Shown in pieces: positions 11,646-13,217 of a DNA stretch of 13,217 bases. A program made the translations under genes and the position numbers. The notes under the pieces are model-generated. The model saw only the letters and a list, made by a program, of their open reading frames with translations. It ran no database searches and was not told the DNA's origin. Within the stretch, counting starts at the first letter, position 1. Each line of letters starts with the position of its first letter. Origin of the DNA: an uncultured Candidatus Saccharibacteria bacterium (GTDB lineage Bacteria; Patescibacteriota; Saccharimonadia; Saccharimonadales; Saccharimonadaceae). The stretch covers positions 1 through 13,217 of the forward strand of contig CAMYBM010000013.1 in the NCBI GenBank assembly GCA_947253995.1. Reading direction: 5' to 3'.

Positions 11646-12424
11646 ATAATTACTCCTCTCTCATATGTGACAATATCAAGTGGTGTGATTGCGCAAAATT
11701 GCGCTTTGCTTGGCCGGAACTCATCGCCCGGATCACGCTTGCCATTGTTATTGCGATCAATCCAGTCACCGCACTGCCACCGGCCATTAGGGTCAGAATC
11801 CTCTAATACATTTATTTTACCATCTTTCTCGAACACGCGTGTTGGTGAATTGATGCCATTGGTCGAAATTGACCCTGCGATACTAAGCAATGGTATATCA
11901 GTTTGATCGCCAATGCCCTGCTGCACCTGTAGAGCTTGGAGTGCTACTCCACTATCTAGCATTGACTGGACATTCGGCGAATTTAACGTTGGCTGCTTAT
12001 CGGGCTGCTTACAATAGTCCGAATTGGAGTCCTTGATGCGGACTAGTCGAATTGGGAACCGTTTGGCGTCGCTCGCGTCTGCCCAATGGTTCGGCAAACT
12101 AGCATATCCGTCTTTCCTTTCGGCGCGTTTAATCTCAGCCTCGATATTCCAGAGATAGCTTACACCGTTAACGCACAAACGATTTTTGTCTGGCAGGACT
12201 TGTGAACGGGCGCTATACTTAGCGGCGTCAGCAATATCTAGCCGCATCTGGTGAACCGTAGAATTAATCTTGCTGAGCCACACGCCTTTATTGTAGGTGC
12301 CGAGCAAGGCCAACAAGCTAGACGTCAAAAACAGAATGATAAAGCCAATAAATACCAGCGACATTGATACCTCAATAATCGTAAAACCGGCAGCAGAACT
12401 CATTAATTGCTTTTTTGTAGACAT
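11642..12424 (-). CDS. PilW-like minor prepilin with putative Ca-binding loop
   Basis: A 260-aa type IV prepilin-like protein. A 13-residue leader ends in G13, cleavage is expected before FTIIEVS, with the conserved Glu5, followed by a hydrophobic helix (about 14-43), so it is a substrate for prepilin peptidase PilD. The globular part has four Cys. Near the C-terminus C218 and C244 bracket DRNNNGKRDPGDE (223-235), which resembles the D-x-N-x-N-G-x-x-D-x-G-E calcium-binding-like loop seen in FimT/GspH-type pilins. It should sit in the pilus-priming/tip complex. The ATG shares its A with the TAA of the PilV-like gene, and its own end overlaps the PilX-like gene. Naming as PilW rests on order and size and is tentative. 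Confidence 0.75.
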   Translation of the reverse strand: MSTKKQLMSSAAGFTIIEVSMSLVFIGFIILFLTSSLLALLGTYNKGVWLSKINSTVHQMRLDIADAAKYSARSQVLPDKNRLCVNGVSYLWNIEAEIKRAERKDGYASLPNHWADASDAKRFPIRLVRIKDSNSDYCKQPDKQPTLNSPNVQSMLDSGVALQALQVQQGIGDQTDIPLLSIAGSISTNGINSPTRVFEKDGKINVLEDSDPNGRWQCGDWIDRNNNGKRDPGDEFRPSKAQFCAITPLDIVTYERGVII

Positions 12425-12987
12425 TACTTACGCTCCAATTTCCCTTCTATATGCATCGTCGTTTGCATACGGCCAAGTGCATCATTACTACCTCGAACAC
12501 CCAACGGATACCAACAAGCTTTAGCCACAACGTCTACATAAGGCTTACCGGCACCACGCTCCGTATTGGCAAAGTATTCCAACCAGATTCCGCTACCCGG
12601 CGTTGGCACCACGCTCAACGCGTGCTTACTACTAAACCGGTTCACTTTTACCGGATGATCTGAGTCGTGTGAATCATAGGTCAAGTAAAAAGCTGTGGCT
12701 GGATCCGGCTTGCACTCCTTAGCGTCATTAATGTATAAACGATCGGGGTTAGTTTGCTTTACAGCCTTCACCTTGCTCCACTCGCCAGTTTTACCGCGAT
12801 CATGGTTTTTGAGATAGGCAAACATGTCCAATTGCGAATTAAGGCTAGAACGAATCGAGGTTCGTTCTGTAGTGTCAAGAATCACTGCCAAATTGTGATC
12901 CGACACAATAAATACACTTAGTATTGCCATACCCATAACGGCAATAGCAATCGAAACTTCTACTAGAGTATCGCCTCGCTGTTTCAT
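12424..12987 (-). CDS. PilV-like minor prepilin
   Basis: A 187-aa prepilin-like protein with a very short leader (MKQRG). Cleavage is expected before DTLVEVSIAIAVMGMAILSVFIV, so Glu5 is present, but the mature residue 1 is Asp instead of the usual Phe/Met. Two Cys in the globular part (KEC and KAC) may form a disulfide. The start at 12987 is chosen over a GTG at 13002 because GGGGAGAGGG lies just before it and its ATGA overlaps the stop of the upstream gene. It is coupled downstream to the PilW-like gene by TAATG. The role inferred from context is initiation of type IV pilus assembly. Confidence 0.75.
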   Translation of the reverse strand: MKQRGDTLVEVSIAIAVMGMAILSVFIVSDHNLAVILDTTERTSIRSSLNSQLDMFAYLKNHDRGKTGEWSKVKAVKQTNPDRLYINDAKECKPDPATAFYLTYDSHDSDHPVKVNRFSSKHALSVVPTPGSGIWLEYFANTERGAGKPYVDVVAKACWYPLGVRGSNDALGRMQTTMHIEGKLERK

Positions 12988-13217
12988 TCCCTCTCCCCGC
13001 ACGACTGCATCAGTGCTTTTACGTTAACATTCTTTGGATCAAATGGTGCTGGCGATCGTGAACTAATGTCAGCCGAATTACCATCCAACGGCAAACAGAT
13101 ACTAGCGTTGTTACTATTGATCGATCCACCGTCAGCGGCATTGTTTAAGTAAAGCACCATAAATTTGTTCCGATTGATATCCTTGGGGCTATCGTTAAGC
13201 TTAATCTGGCGTTCGGC
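12984..13217 (-). CDS. C-terminal part of an unknown gene upstream of the minor pilins
   Basis: An open frame enters from the right end of the window and stops at TGA 12984-12986, giving the last 77 residues. They are polar, Asn/Ser/Asp-rich and carry two Cys (SICLPLDG and QSCGERE), with no hydrophobic stretch. It overlaps the next gene by ATGA. By position and composition it could be another minor pilin of the FimT/FimU kind or a related surface protein, but its N-terminus lies outside the window, so no family can be assigned. Confidence 0.75.
   Translation of the reverse strand, partial: AERQIKLNDSPKDINRNKFMVLYLNNAADGGSINSNNASICLPLDGNSADISSRSPAPFDPKNVNVKALMQSCGERE

Noticed and set aside
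1..13217. CRISPR array, insertion sequence or rRNA
   Set aside because: No regularly spaced repeats, transposase-like proteins with terminal inverted repeats, or rRNA sequence were found on reading both strands.

Overview
This window is a stretch of bacterial chromosome, most likely from a Candidatus Saccharibacteria (TM7) / Patescibacteria genome. The evidence for that is the very compact layout, genes that overlap by 1-8 bases, the standard code (TGA used as stop), a ThrRS without its N-terminal TGS domain, a PH-domain membrane protein next to a membrane-anchored parvulin, a minor-pilin operon, and widespread signs of leaderless expression. The phylum is an inference; no phylogenetic marker was tested. 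The left end is artificial: bases 1-47 are an untrimmed Illumina Nextera i5 primer/transposon adapter, so the real sequence begins at 48, inside a tRNA gene.

Layout. 48-79: 5' half of a minus-strand tRNA (probably Ala). 277-1556: a two-gene minus-strand operon of a winged-helix/nucleotidyltransferase-like regulator and a metallo-beta-lactamase-fold protein; both look catalytically degenerate. 1607-4332: thrS-miaA operon (minus), driven by an extended -10 element six bases before the thrS ATG, so probably leaderless. 4394-4470: divergent tRNA-Val(GAC). 4516-5050: noncoding DNA holding phased AGTTTT/DnaA-box-like repeats, a strong promoter, and a multi-hairpin sequence ending in a bidirectional terminator. 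I interpret this as an unrecognised structured ncRNA of about 250 nt. 5094-7362: minus-strand unit tRNA-Thr, tRNA-Gly, a 144-aa membrane protein and a GT2 membrane glycosyltransferase. 7514-9277: minus-strand unit tRNA-Arg, a PH-domain membrane protein, a parvulin-type PPIase, then tRNA-Asp with its own promoter. 9360-10310: plus-strand XerC/D-type tyrosine recombinase, probably leaderless. 10356-13217: minus-strand, translationally coupled operon of minor pilin-like proteins (an incomplete upstream gene, then PilV-, PilW- and PilX-like genes), which would prime and cap a type IV pilus.

Shared logic. Internal operon genes have Shine-Dalgarno sequences or stop/start overlaps, whereas the genes nearest promoters mostly do not. 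thrS and xerC have ATGs exactly where transcription should start. Two membrane-protein ORFs begin only 7 and 9 bases after the CCA end of an upstream tRNA, so tRNA 3' maturation would itself release an almost leaderless mRNA. Four of the tRNA genes have -10 elements only 8-11 bases from their 5' ends. These points, and the ncRNA at about 4790-5039, are the most interesting parts of the window.
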